A stretch of DNA of 5,044 nt from an uncultured Ruminococcus sp. (GTDB lineage Bacteria > Bacillota > Clostridia > Oscillospirales > Acutalibacteraceae), in assembly GCA_902766305.1 (NCBI GenBank), contig CACXDE010000112.1, forward strand, positions 1-5,044. Direction: 5' to 3'. Positions 1 through 5,044 of this stretch are shown in pieces. The position numbers and the translations under genes are program-made. The notes beneath the pieces were generated by a model. That model was given only the letters and a program-made list of their open reading frames with translations, had not been told where the DNA came from and searched no databases. Each line of letters begins with the position of its first letter. The stretch's first letter is position 1.

Positions 1-147
1 CGAAGAATCTTTTTCACTAAAGCAGCGTAATCGTAAAGATTCTTCGTCGCTTTGTTTCTGAAAATAACAGGCTTCATCGTTACCGTCAAATCAAAAATCG
101 TCTCCACTCTTAAAAACACCCCCGCTCCTCAGAATTACAGTGTGGAG
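1..147. repeat. Possible dispersed palindromic repeat, cut by left edge
   Basis: A perfect 12-bp inverted repeat (CGAAGAATCTTT at 1-12, AAAGATTCTTCG at 35-46) encloses a 22-nt loop. A second, imperfect pair lies at 102-110 and 139-147 (CTCCACTCT against AGTGTGGAG, one mismatch). Read on the minus strand, the block contains an ATTCTGAGGAGCG-like stretch and ends with AAAGATTCTTCG. From memory, this resembles dispersed intergenic repeats of Clostridia, in which TCATTCTGAG and AAGAATC-type words recur and often yield spurious small ORFs. A minus-strand frame from an ATG at 77 runs off the left edge (MKPVIFRNKATKN...), but it has no well-placed Shine-Dalgarno and I do not call it a gene. The outer pair at 102-147 sits downstream of the GH25 gene and could add weak termination. 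Repeat identity is an inference; the inverted repeats are seen directly. Confidence 0.45.
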
Positions 148-213
148 AAGTTTTAAACCGACAATAGAAGAAAAAATTCTGGAGTTGAGATTATAGCTTT
201 GGACTTTGAGCTT

Positions 214-954
214 TTATTTAACCGTTATTTTTTCAAGCGTCATTCCATCCGCTAACACATCCATATCAATGCACTTTTCACCGCCGGAATATCCGTCCAG
301 CTGAGCAGTATCAAGATACTGCCAGATAACATAGTCCCCCCATCCGTCAAATGAAGCCGGATAGAATACATTTCTTACCCACAAAGGATATCCGTCCACC
401 TCACCGTCAAGATATACGCTGTATATGTTTTTCAGAGTATAGATCATAGGTTTTACACCATATTCTTTTTCAAGTATATGAAGAAAGTCGTGCAGCTCCC
501 TCAATACTTTATCTTTATCAGGACGGTTATTTTCTTTATCGCCATAATACTCGAAATCTACCACAGGAATAAGATCACCCCTGAGTTCTCCTACAGTATC
601 AATAAAATTGCGTGCCTGAGCTTCTCCACTGCTGTCAAAGGAAAAGAAATGGTAAGCTCCTGCCGGCAGTCCACGGTCATGGGAATTTTCCCAGTTCTCA
701 AGAAAACAAGCATCCTGATACGAGCTTCCCTCAGTCGCTTTGATATAAACAAAGCTGACATTTTGCTCTGATAGCTTTTTCATGTCTATCTTGTCCTGAT
801 ATTCGGATACATCAACCCCGATAATATTATTGTCTGAAACAAACATTTTGTTAATGCAAACTGTTTTAGTCAATATCAGTATAGCAAATATTATCACCAG
901 ACCAAATAATGATAATACTGAACAGATCAAAGCCTTGCGTAATCTCATATTCAT
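214..954 (-). CDS. Membrane-anchored GH25 lysozyme (muramidase)
   Basis: This 246-residue protein is predicted to hydrolyse the beta-1,4 bond between N-acetylmuramic acid and N-acetylglucosamine in peptidoglycan, outside the membrane. A basic N-terminus is followed by a hydrophobic segment (about residues 9-29) with no obvious signal-peptidase site, so it looks like a signal anchor. The GH25 domain spans about residue 44 to the end. It carries GVDVSEYQ (46-53, with catalytic-type D48), IKATEG (71-76), GAYHFF (99-104), the DFE motif (D133, E135) holding the likely general acid, a WVRN/WQY region, and a terminal DMDV motif. The length suits one catalytic domain with no wall-binding repeats. The frame stays open to a GTG at 1023, but a promoter lies inside that extension and AGGA sits 6 nt before the ATG at 954, so 954 is chosen. 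It is monocistronic. Family call is secure; the role (growth, division or competition) is unknown. Confidence 0.9.
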   Translation of the reverse strand: MNMRLRKALICSVLSLFGLVIIFAILILTKTVCINKMFVSDNNIIGVDVSEYQDKIDMKKLSEQNVSFVYIKATEGSSYQDACFLENWENSHDRGLPAGAYHFFSFDSSGEAQARNFIDTVGELRGDLIPVVDFEYYGDKENNRPDKDKVLRELHDFLHILEKEYGVKPMIYTLKNIYSVYLDGEVDGYPLWVRNVFYPASFDGWGDYVIWQYLDTAQLDGYSGGEKCIDMDVLADGMTLEKITVK

Positions 955-960
955 ATTTCG

Positions 961-964
961 TCCT
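961..964 (-). promoter_or_regulatory. Shine-Dalgarno deciding the GH25 start
   Basis: AGGA on the minus strand lies 6 nt before the ATG at 954; a second purine block, GGGAG (966-970), lies 11 nt before it. The next in-frame ATG (948) would have a 12-nt spacer, and the distal GTG at 1023 is upstream of the promoter's -10 box. This supports the start at 954. Confidence 0.65.
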
Positions 965-991
965 GCTCCCGAAATCTTTTTTAATAACAGT

Positions 992-1020
992 ATTATATCA
1001 AAATCCTTATTTGATATCAA
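992..1020 (-). promoter_or_regulatory. Sigma-A promoter of the GH25 gene
   Basis: On the minus strand, TTGATA (-35, 1015-1020) and a perfect TATAAT (-10, 992-997) are separated by exactly 17 bp. The start of transcription should fall near 985, leaving a leader of about 30 nt. The -35 box overlaps the 10-bp palindrome TTGATATCAA (1011-1020), which could be coincidence or a small operator. Confidence 0.75.
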
Positions 1021-1085
1021 CACAGAAGATTTTTATTTATTCCGGCGAGCCGCCGCTCCCACACTCTCTATCCAGCGTAAAAGTC

Positions 1086-1126
1086 AAAAAAAAAACAGCA
1101 GACAAGAAACAAATTCCTTGTCTGCT
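1086..1126 (-). terminator. Intrinsic terminator after tRNA-Arg
   Basis: On the minus strand AGCAGACAAG and CTTGTCTGCT form a perfect 10-bp stem (1117-1126 and 1097-1106) with a 10-nt loop. One G separates it from a run of ten Ts (1095-1086). It ends the tRNA transcript 6 nt past the mature 3' end and insulates the GH25 gene. Confidence 0.92.
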
Positions 1127-1131
1127 ATCCG

Positions 1132-1205
1132 CGCGCCGGGAGGGACTCGAACCCCCGACCTACTGGTTCGTAGCCAGTCACTCTATCCGGCTGAGCTACC
1201 GGCGC
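1132..1205 (-). tRNA. tRNA-Arg (anticodon ACG)
   Basis: The 74-nt gene folds into a full cloverleaf: acceptor stem GCGCCGG/CCGGCGC with discriminator G, D stem GCTC/GAGT, anticodon stem ACTGG/CCAGT around the loop CTACGAA, a 5-nt variable loop, and T stem GGGGG/CCCTC with loop TTCGAGT. The anticodon ACG (1169-1171) reads CGN arginine codons, normally after deamination of A34 to inosine. No CCA is encoded at the 3' end, so it must be added by tRNA nucleotidyltransferase. The gene stands alone between its own promoter and terminator. No duplicated 3' segment was seen in this window to suggest use as an integration site. Confidence 0.97.
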
Positions 1206-1232
1206 ACACTGTCTTCAACGGACTGCTATATA

Positions 1233-1261
1233 ATAATAGCACACTTTATAGTAAAATGCAA
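1233..1261 (-). promoter_or_regulatory. Promoter of tRNA-Arg
   Basis: On the minus strand, TTGCAT (1256-1261) and TATTAT (1233-1238) are separated by 17 bp. Transcription should begin near 1226, about 20 nt before the mature 5' end, giving a short leader for RNase P to remove. Confidence 0.7.
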
Positions 1262-1279
1262 GTGTTATTTTTATTTTTT

Positions 1280-1308
1280 TTGATTTTTTCTGAAACTGAT
1301 AATATAAT
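1280..1308 (+). promoter_or_regulatory. Distal promoter candidate for the tatD operon
   Basis: TTGATT (1280-1285) and a perfect TATAAT (1303-1308) are separated by 17 bp. It lies upstream of a second promoter in the same direction and diverges from the tRNA promoter. In AT-rich DNA such matches can arise by chance, so confidence is lower. Confidence 0.5.
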
Positions 1309-1342
1309 TACAAAAAGTTTATAGTTGTGACATAGATTTTAT

Positions 1343-1371
1343 TTTACATAACAGATAAATTGTTTTATAAT
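1343..1371 (+). promoter_or_regulatory. Proximal promoter of the tatD operon
   Basis: TTTACA (1343-1348), a 17-bp spacer and a perfect TATAAT (1366-1371) predict a transcript start near 1378. That leaves a leader of about 47 nt before the chosen tatD start and only about 11 nt before the upstream GTG at 1389, which argues against the longer form of the protein. Confidence 0.72.
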
Positions 1372-1412
1372 TAATCAAGGGTAAATGTGTGTTTATTCTT
1401 ATCATGATCATT

Positions 1413-1417
1413 AGGGG
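1413..1417 (+). promoter_or_regulatory. Shine-Dalgarno deciding the tatD start
   Basis: AGGGG is 7 nt before the ATG at 1425. A competing AAGGG (1377-1381) is 7 nt before the in-frame GTG at 1389, but it sits on the predicted transcript start. The extra 12 residues it would add precede the usual TatD N-terminus. Confidence 0.65.
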
Positions 1418-1424
1418 ATGTTTA

Positions 1425-2198
1425 ATGTTAATGGGGCTTATCTTTGACACTCATGCACATTATGATGACACTGCATACGACGAAGACAGGGATGCTCTTC
1501 TATGCGAAATGCTTGGCAGCACGGTGTATGCTGTTGTGAATCAGGGAACGGATATTCGTTCGTCTGAGTATTCTATTGCACTTGCGGAAAAGTACAGTAA
1601 TATATATGCGGCAGTGGGTCTTCACCCTGAATATCTGCACAGCGGAAGTCTCGGCGATGTGGATTCCATACGAAAGCTCTCGGCTCATCCCAAGGCTGTC
1701 GCTATAGGGGAAATCGGTCTTGATTATCACTGTGATATTCCGCGTGATCTGCAAAAGACGGTATTTTCGTCTATGCTTGAGCTTGCAAAGGAGCTTAGGA
1801 TGCCTGTCAATATCCATGACAGAGAGGCTCATGGAGATACTATGGAAATGCTGAGAAGGTACAGACCAAAGGGTATACTGCATTGTTTTTCCGGAAGCAC
1901 TGAAATGGCAAGAGAAGTAGTTAAACTTGGAATGTACATCGGTATCGGCGGTGTAGTAACATTCAAAAACGCAAGGAAAACTGTGGAAACTGTCAGAGAT
2001 ATACCTCTGAGCAGTATTGTGCTTGAAACAGACTGCCCTTATCTCTCCCCTGAACCGTTCAGAGGAAAGAGAAATGATTCGGGTAACATTACATATACCG
2101 CCGGCAGGATAGCCGAAATAAAAGGAATATCTACAGAGGAAGTGCTAAAAATAACTAAGGAAAACGGAGAAAATGTTTATGGACTGAATAAACGATAA
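1425..2198 (+). CDS. tatD: TatD-family metal-dependent DNase/hydrolase
   Basis: This 257-residue protein is a TatD/YabD amidohydrolase-superfamily TIM barrel, close to the family's usual length of about 255. TatD enzymes are cytoplasmic, use divalent metals, and have reported 3'-5' exonuclease and DNA-repair-linked activity, although the physiological substrate in Firmicutes is uncertain. The metal ligands are all visible: H10 and H12 in FDTHAHYDD, E96 in GEIGLDYH, H131 in NIHDREAH, H153 in LHCFSGS, and D203 in ETDCPYLSP. GLHPE (65-69) and the C-terminal NGENVYGL also fit. A start at GTG 1389 is possible but less likely. It is first in an operon with the SDR gene 23 nt downstream. In Bacillus subtilis the orthologous yabD precedes yabE; here a YabE-like gene lies further downstream. 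Nothing in the sequence suggests inactivation. Confidence 0.93.
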   Translation: MLMGLIFDTHAHYDDTAYDEDRDALLCEMLGSTVYAVVNQGTDIRSSEYSIALAEKYSNIYAAVGLHPEYLHSGSLGDVDSIRKLSAHPKAVAIGEIGLDYHCDIPRDLQKTVFSSMLELAKELRMPVNIHDREAHGDTMEMLRRYRPKGILHCFSGSTEMAREVVKLGMYIGIGGVVTFKNARKTVETVRDIPLSSIVLETDCPYLSPEPFRGKRNDSGNITYTAGRIAEIKGISTEEVLKITKENGENVYGLNKR

Positions 2199-2221
2199 TA
2201 CTTTTACAGGGGGGGATAAAA

Positions 2222-2971
2222 ATGAAAGCTCTTGTTACGGGCGCAAGTTCCGGTATTGGAAGAGATATAGCCAGAGCATTGGTATGCAGAGGATGGGATG
2301 TTATTCTCGTTGCAAGACGTGCTGACAGGCTTATGGAAATGAAAAAAGAGCTTGGAAAAAAAGCAAGCTGCGTTCGCTGCGATGTTTCACATTATGATGA
2401 ATGTATCAAACTCCATGAAGTATTGAAGGATCAGGATATACAGATGCTGGTAAACTGCGCCGGATTCGGCTTATGCGGATTTTTTACTGAAACATCTCTT
2501 GAAAAAGAAATGGAAATGATAGATACAAATATAAAAGCTGTCCATATCCTTACAAAGCTGTTTTTACAGGATTTTATTATTAACAATAAGGGGTATATTC
2601 TGAATGTAGCATCAATTGCCGGATTCTTTTCCGGACCTCTTATGGCTACCTATTATGCTACAAAAAATTATGTGGTAAGCATGACAGGCGCTATATATGA
2701 GGAACTGAAAAGACGTGGCAGCGATGTAAAAATCAGCGCATTCTGTCCCGGACCGGTAAACACTGAATTTAACAAGGTGGCAAATGTAAAATTTTCTACA
2801 ACACCTATAGACAGCAAGACAGCGGCAACCTATGCTATTGACGGTCTGATGGCTGGTCAGCTGTACATCATACCTACTATGAAAATGAAGTCGCTGAAAT
2901 TCGTCAAGCGTCTGCTGCCTGATAAAACTATAACGCATTTCGGATATACATTCCAGAAGAAGAAAAGATAA
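2222..2971 (+). CDS. Short-chain dehydrogenase/reductase (classical SDR)
   Basis: This 249-residue cytoplasmic oxidoreductase should use NAD(P)H to interconvert a carbonyl and an alcohol; the substrate is unknown. The Rossmann fold starts at residue 1 with TGASSGIG (6-13). R32/R33 after the second beta strand suggest preference for NADPH. D54, NCAG (78-81), N103, S131 and YYATK (catalytic Y144 and K148) complete the classical Asn-Ser-Tyr-Lys tetrad, and CPGPVNTEF follows in the usual place. The C-terminus is strongly basic and ends QKKKR, as in the DltE/YqjQ-like group (COG0300), where lipid or ketoacyl substrates are suspected but rarely shown. A very strong Shine-Dalgarno (AGGGGGGG, 2208-2215) sits 6 nt before the ATG. 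It is the middle gene of the operon, and its stop codon overlaps the ribosome site of the next gene. Confidence 0.92.
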   Translation: MKALVTGASSGIGRDIARALVCRGWDVILVARRADRLMEMKKELGKKASCVRCDVSHYDECIKLHEVLKDQDIQMLVNCAGFGLCGFFTETSLEKEMEMIDTNIKAVHILTKLFLQDFIINNKGYILNVASIAGFFSGPLMATYYATKNYVVSMTGAIYEELKRRGSDVKISAFCPGPVNTEFNKVANVKFSTTPIDSKTAATYAIDGLMAGQLYIIPTMKMKSLKFVKRLLPDKTITHFGYTFQKKKR

Positions 2972-2986
2972 GGAGAATTTGATATT

Positions 2987-3607
2987 ATGCTGAAAACAGA
3001 ACGAGTAGAAGTCATGAATCTCCACAACGCAATAAGAGGCGCACGTAATCCGCTCAACAGTTGGGCAAGGTCTGACAGTGCTTTCGACGAAAATGGAAAC
3101 TATATATTAGGAGAAAATGATCTGTCTCTTGCTGTAAGACTGAGAAAAGCCGGAAGCGACCACAGAAAGTTTCTCAGACAGATTTTTGTTACCGTTGACA
3201 TTACTGCACCCATATACTGGTGGAAAGAATACGACACCTATAAGGTAGGTACTGTCGCAAACTCTACAAGCACTATGCACAAGATAGCCTCTGCCCCATT
3301 CAGTATTGAACAGTTCAGCTGTGACAAAATGGACAGGGAAACAATGAAGCATATGCAGTCTGTTATAGATTATCTTGAAGTGCTGAGGCTTAAATACCTT
3401 GAAACGAAGGACAAGCAGTTCTGGTATGATATGATACAGTTTCTGCCCTCCAGCTACAACCAGATGAGAACCTGCACAATGAATTATGAGAACCTGATAT
3501 CAATGTATCATTCAAGGTGCAATCATAAGCTTGATGAGTGGCACATATTCTGTGATGATTTTGTCGCCAAGCTGCCGTATGCAAAGGAGCTTATCATTTC
3601 CGATTAA
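2987..3607 (+). CDS. ThyX-fold-like protein with eroded signature
   Basis: This 206-residue soluble protein has no signal or membrane segment. I recognise it as a conserved Firmicutes/phage-type family usually left hypothetical. Two blocks resemble flavin-dependent thymidylate synthase ThyX. Residues 68-98 (VTVDITAPIYWWKEYD then TYKVGTVANSTSTMH) follow the pattern of ThyX strands leading into RHRxxSxNExSxRY, with TYK in place of RHR, one extra residue, N92 and S95 kept, and MH in place of RY. Residues 153-177 (LPSSYN, then MNYENL, then HSR) mirror the C-terminal LP...N.R.LL.F..LR region, with R177 matching the nucleotide-binding arginine. Loss of RHR argues against normal dTMP synthesis, so it may be a non-catalytic or repurposed relative. 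AGGAG (2971-2975) overlaps the preceding stop codon; the 11-nt spacer is long, but no better start exists (ATG 3014 lacks a site). It is the last gene of the operon. The fold is an inference from visual alignment. Confidence 0.85.
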   Translation: MLKTERVEVMNLHNAIRGARNPLNSWARSDSAFDENGNYILGENDLSLAVRLRKAGSDHRKFLRQIFVTVDITAPIYWWKEYDTYKVGTVANSTSTMHKIASAPFSIEQFSCDKMDRETMKHMQSVIDYLEVLRLKYLETKDKQFWYDMIQFLPSSYNQMRTCTMNYENLISMYHSRCNHKLDEWHIFCDDFVAKLPYAKELIISD

Positions 3608-3635
3608 CATTACTATACACTATATATGCCACATC

Positions 3636-3664
3636 GCTGCCGTGTAACAACGGCGGCTTTTTTT
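3636..3664 (+). terminator. Intrinsic terminator of the tatD operon
   Basis: GCTGCCGT (3636-3643) and ACGGCGGC (3650-3657) form an 8-bp GC-rich stem with one G-U pair and a 6-nt loop, followed directly by seven Ts (3658-3664). It lies 29 nt past the stop codon of the ThyX-like gene and should end the three-gene transcript. Confidence 0.93.
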
Positions 3665-4113
3665 ATTCTCAAAGAGATAGATTATATGTTGTTACAATTT
3701 CGTAAATAGATTGTTAAAGATTTTTAGATTCTGAAACTGAAAATTTATCTTAATTATTAAGAAACGGTTTGAAATCAGCATTTCTATAATTTTGCAAATA
3801 TTATGTTAAATTTCAAATTCTGACAAAGTATGTAACATTTTTAACAATTCAACAACCGCCAAATTAAGATTTTTGTGGGACAGTTTCAGACACTGGCATA
3901 AAACTGCCCTTTACAGCATGATTTTTATCATAGGAAAAAACTGACAAGTTACAAACTAAATTACATTTTTGTAATAGTTCGATTCTACTTTTTGCACATA
4001 ATTTTCATTTTATAATTCTAAATGCGAAAAATAAACAGGTGAATAAAGGTCTATTTTGCAATAATTTGATTGTTTTATCATTATATTGCACAAATTTCAA
4101 CAGAAATATTTGT
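3665..4113. other. AT-rich gene-free intergenic region
   Basis: About 450 bp lack any credible gene on either strand; the open frames starting with ATG that I checked end within about eight codons and have no ribosome site. The DNA is strongly AT-rich. It holds the hairpin at 3877-3931, a small palindrome ATTACA/TGTAAT (3960-3965 and 3970-3975, 4-nt loop), and the inverted repeats TTTGAAAT/ATTTCAAA (3768-3775, 3810-3817) and TGCAATA/TATTGCA (4057-4063, 4084-4090). The last ends 23 bp upstream of the -35 box of the G5 gene, so it could be an upstream regulator site. A lone TATAAT (4011-4016) lacks a convincing -35 box. Confidence 0.6.
3877..3931. other. Hairpin pair in the intergenic region
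   Basis: GGG-A-CAGTTT (3877-3886) pairs with AAACTGCCC (3901-3909) over 9 bp with one bulged A, and inside it CAG (3887-3889) can pair with CTG (3893-3895). A second small hairpin ATGAT/ATCAT (3918-3922, 3927-3931) with a TTTT loop follows. There is no T-run on either side good enough for an ordinary terminator. It could be a structured RNA element or a protein-binding palindrome, and it stands out as the most GC-containing part of an AT-rich stretch. Function is unknown. Confidence 0.4.
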
Positions 4114-4142
4114 TTGACGTTTCCCTCAATAACAGATATAAT
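4114..4142 (+). promoter_or_regulatory. Sigma-A promoter of the G5/YabE-like gene
   Basis: TTGACG (4114-4119), a 17-bp spacer and a perfect TATAAT (4137-4142) make a near-consensus promoter. Transcription should start near 4149, giving an 81-nt leader. The DNA upstream is AT-rich and could act as an UP element. Confidence 0.85.
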
Positions 4143-4146
4143 TATG

Positions 4147-4208
4147 ACAGTTCAAGTGAAAAAACAGATGTAACTGTTTTGTAAAATAAGCCCGAAAAAA
4201 CGACGGGC
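4147..4208 (+). promoter_or_regulatory. Structured 5' leader with alternative pairings
   Basis: The leader can form AAAACAG/CTGTTTT (4161-4167, 4174-4180; 7 bp, 6-nt loop) and GCCCG/CGGGC (4190-4194, 4204-4208; 9-nt loop). The AACTGT segment (4172-4177) can instead pair with ACAGTT (4147-4152) at the extreme 5' end, which excludes the first hairpin. No T-run follows, so it is not a terminator. The second hairpin ends 6 nt before the Shine-Dalgarno. It matches no riboswitch class I know; a role in mRNA stability or translation is possible. Confidence 0.35.
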
Positions 4209-4229
4209 AGATTTGAGGAGTTCAAACCT

Positions 4230-5044
4230 ATGAGCGGTAAATATTCAAAGAAAAGTTCCGGTTTCAAAAAGGTAATGGCAGCTGTACTCACAAGTGCCGT
4301 TTGTCTAACAGCAGCAGCTACTGTTGTTGCTATGAACGCTCCGGAAGATGATGTAGATGTTAATCTAGTAGAGAAAACAGAGGAAGTAGCTGAGGTCGGT
4401 TCATCTGATGTAGAGATCGAGTTCAAGGATCATACAGAGGATGCGATGAAGGCTCTCGGACTTAATACCAAGAAGAGCGGCTTTTCTGCCAGGGCTGCAA
4501 AGAACGATAACAGCGCAGAGGTAAACGATGTAGACTGGTGCAGCATTAAGCTTGATCTCAGAGGCAAAAAGCTTTCAAAGAAGGTTCCTGCCGGAACAGT
4601 TGAAGAAGCACTCTCCTATCTTGGCATAGAGCTGACAGAATATGACAGCATGAATGTTGCTCTTTGGGAAGATATAGAAAATGATTCCGAAATTGTTATC
4701 ACAAGAACAGTTGTTCTTACTGTAGACGAGGAGCAGCCGATAAAATTCAAGACTGTAAAGAAAGAAGATAAGACCCTTCCTGAGGGCGACAGTATAATAA
4801 GAAATCCTGGCAAGAACGGAAAGAAGCTTGCTACTGTCGAGAAGGTTTACATAAACGGCAAGCTTAACAGCAAGACGGAGCTGAGCAGTGAAGTTCTTGA
4901 AGAAGCTGTTGACAAGGTAATGGTTGTCGGCACAAAGAAGAGCAGCAGCAATTATACTGCTGATGTATCCGATGATACAGATGATGATTACAGTGATGAC
5001 AGTTATTCCGCAGCTGCTGAGGATCATTTCTCAAACAGCGGAGA
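4230..5044 (+). CDS. Secreted YabE/DUF348 and G5-domain cell-wall protein, 3' partial
   Basis: The first 271 residues are present and the frame is open at the right edge. The basic N-terminus (SGKYSKKSSGFKK) and hydrophobic stretch (about 15-35) form a signal peptide or anchor. An acidic region (39-72) and linker follow. Residues 103-160 match the DUF348 pattern of YabE and some Rpf-like proteins: a short beta unit, then VPAGTVEEALSYLGIEL and a EIVITRTV end. Residues 161-236 match a G5 domain (IKFKTV, LPEGD, NPGKNGKK, YINGK and a VVGTK end). Such domains bind cell-wall glycans or peptides and usually precede a hydrolase (3D/RlpA, CHAP or NlpC type), which would lie beyond the edge. Residues 238-260 form a Ser- and Asp-rich linker. 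GAGGAG (4215-4220) is 9 nt before the ATG. Only one DUF348-like unit is evident, fewer than in B. subtilis YabE, so yabE is not assigned. Confidence 0.88.
   Translation, partial: MSGKYSKKSSGFKKVMAAVLTSAVCLTAAATVVAMNAPEDDVDVNLVEKTEEVAEVGSSDVEIEFKDHTEDAMKALGLNTKKSGFSARAAKNDNSAEVNDVDWCSIKLDLRGKKLSKKVPAGTVEEALSYLGIELTEYDSMNVALWEDIENDSEIVITRTVVLTVDEEQPIKFKTVKKEDKTLPEGDSIIRNPGKNGKKLATVEKVYINGKLNSKTELSSEVLEEAVDKVMVVGTKKSSSNYTADVSDDTDDDYSDDSYSAAAEDHFSNSG

Noticed and set aside
1043..1055. GC-rich hairpin CGGCG-AGC-CGCCG upstream of the GH25 promoter
   Set aside because: The stem is only 5 bp with a 3-nt loop and no T-run on either strand. The tRNA terminator just upstream already accounts for termination.
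1132..1205. tRNA-Arg as a prophage attachment site with the GH25 gene as an endolysin
   Set aside because: There is no integrase, no duplicated tRNA 3' end and no other phage gene. The GH25 protein has a membrane anchor and its own promoter, unlike a late-operon endolysin.
830..1324. Plus-strand open frames of 164 and 124 codons over the GH25 5' end and the tRNA
   Set aside because: They run antisense through the tRNA-Arg and its terminator. The peptides they give there (GGTRTPDLLVRSQ, REGLEPPTYWFVAS) are well-known artefacts of translating the wrong strand of a tRNA gene.
1500..1883. Minus-strand open frame inside tatD, and similar ones inside the SDR and ThyX-like genes
   Set aside because: They lie fully or almost fully opposite genes with clear family motifs, with no recognisable motifs of their own.
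1288..3744. Near-identical 16-mers TTCTGAAACTGATAAT (1288-1303) and TTCTGAAACTGAAAAT (3729-3744)
   Set aside because: One mismatch in 16 is close to what chance gives in 5 kb of AT-rich sequence. The first copy is spacer DNA between promoter boxes, and no common context was found.
4143..4229. Possible c-di-AMP (ydaO) riboswitch ahead of the cell-wall gene
   Set aside because: This class is common before wall-remodelling genes, but the predicted leader of about 81 nt is too short and lacks its conserved core.
4142..5027. Minus-strand open frames of 94, 150 and 65 codons
   Set aside because: They are antisense to the secreted G5 gene, which has a promoter, ribosome site and recognisable domains. 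The antisense peptides show no family motifs.

Overview
The window looks like a chromosomal segment from a low-to-moderate-GC Gram-positive member of the Clostridia, most likely Ruminococcus or a close relative. The basis is AT-rich intergenic DNA, near-consensus sigma-A promoters with 17-bp spacers, strong purine-rich Shine-Dalgarno sites, a tRNA gene without an encoded CCA end, and cell-wall proteins (membrane-anchored GH25, G5/YabE-like) typical of Firmicutes. The genus is an inference and was not tested by comparison.

Layout. Positions 1-147 hold repeat-like DNA, including a perfect 12-bp inverted repeat, that resembles dispersed intergenic repeats of Clostridia. On the minus strand follow a membrane-anchored GH25 muramidase (954 to 214) with its own promoter, and a tRNA-Arg(ACG) gene (1205 to 1132) with its own promoter and intrinsic terminator. 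On the plus strand, two tandem promoters drive a three-gene operon: a TatD-family metal-dependent DNase/hydrolase (1425-2198), a short-chain dehydrogenase/reductase (2222-2971), and a 206-residue protein (2987-3607) that I read as a degenerate ThyX-fold protein. It ends at a strong terminator (3636-3664). About 450 bp of AT-rich, gene-free DNA with one notable hairpin comes next, then a near-consensus promoter, a short structured leader, and the 5' part of a secreted YabE/DUF348 plus G5-domain protein that runs off the right edge.

Working together. The two outer genes act at the envelope: one cleaves peptidoglycan, the other probably binds or remodels it. TatD followed downstream by a YabE-like protein recalls the yabD-yabE order of Bacillus subtilis, here with the SDR and ThyX-like genes between them. 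The TatD, SDR and ThyX-like genes are separated by only 23 and 15 nt and share one terminator, so they should be co-expressed, but no shared pathway is evident.

Most of the window is ordinary. The most interesting item is the ThyX-like protein, whose flavin/dUMP signature appears eroded while the surrounding fold signatures persist. I see no CRISPR array, transposase, integrase, toxin-antitoxin pair or clear defence system.
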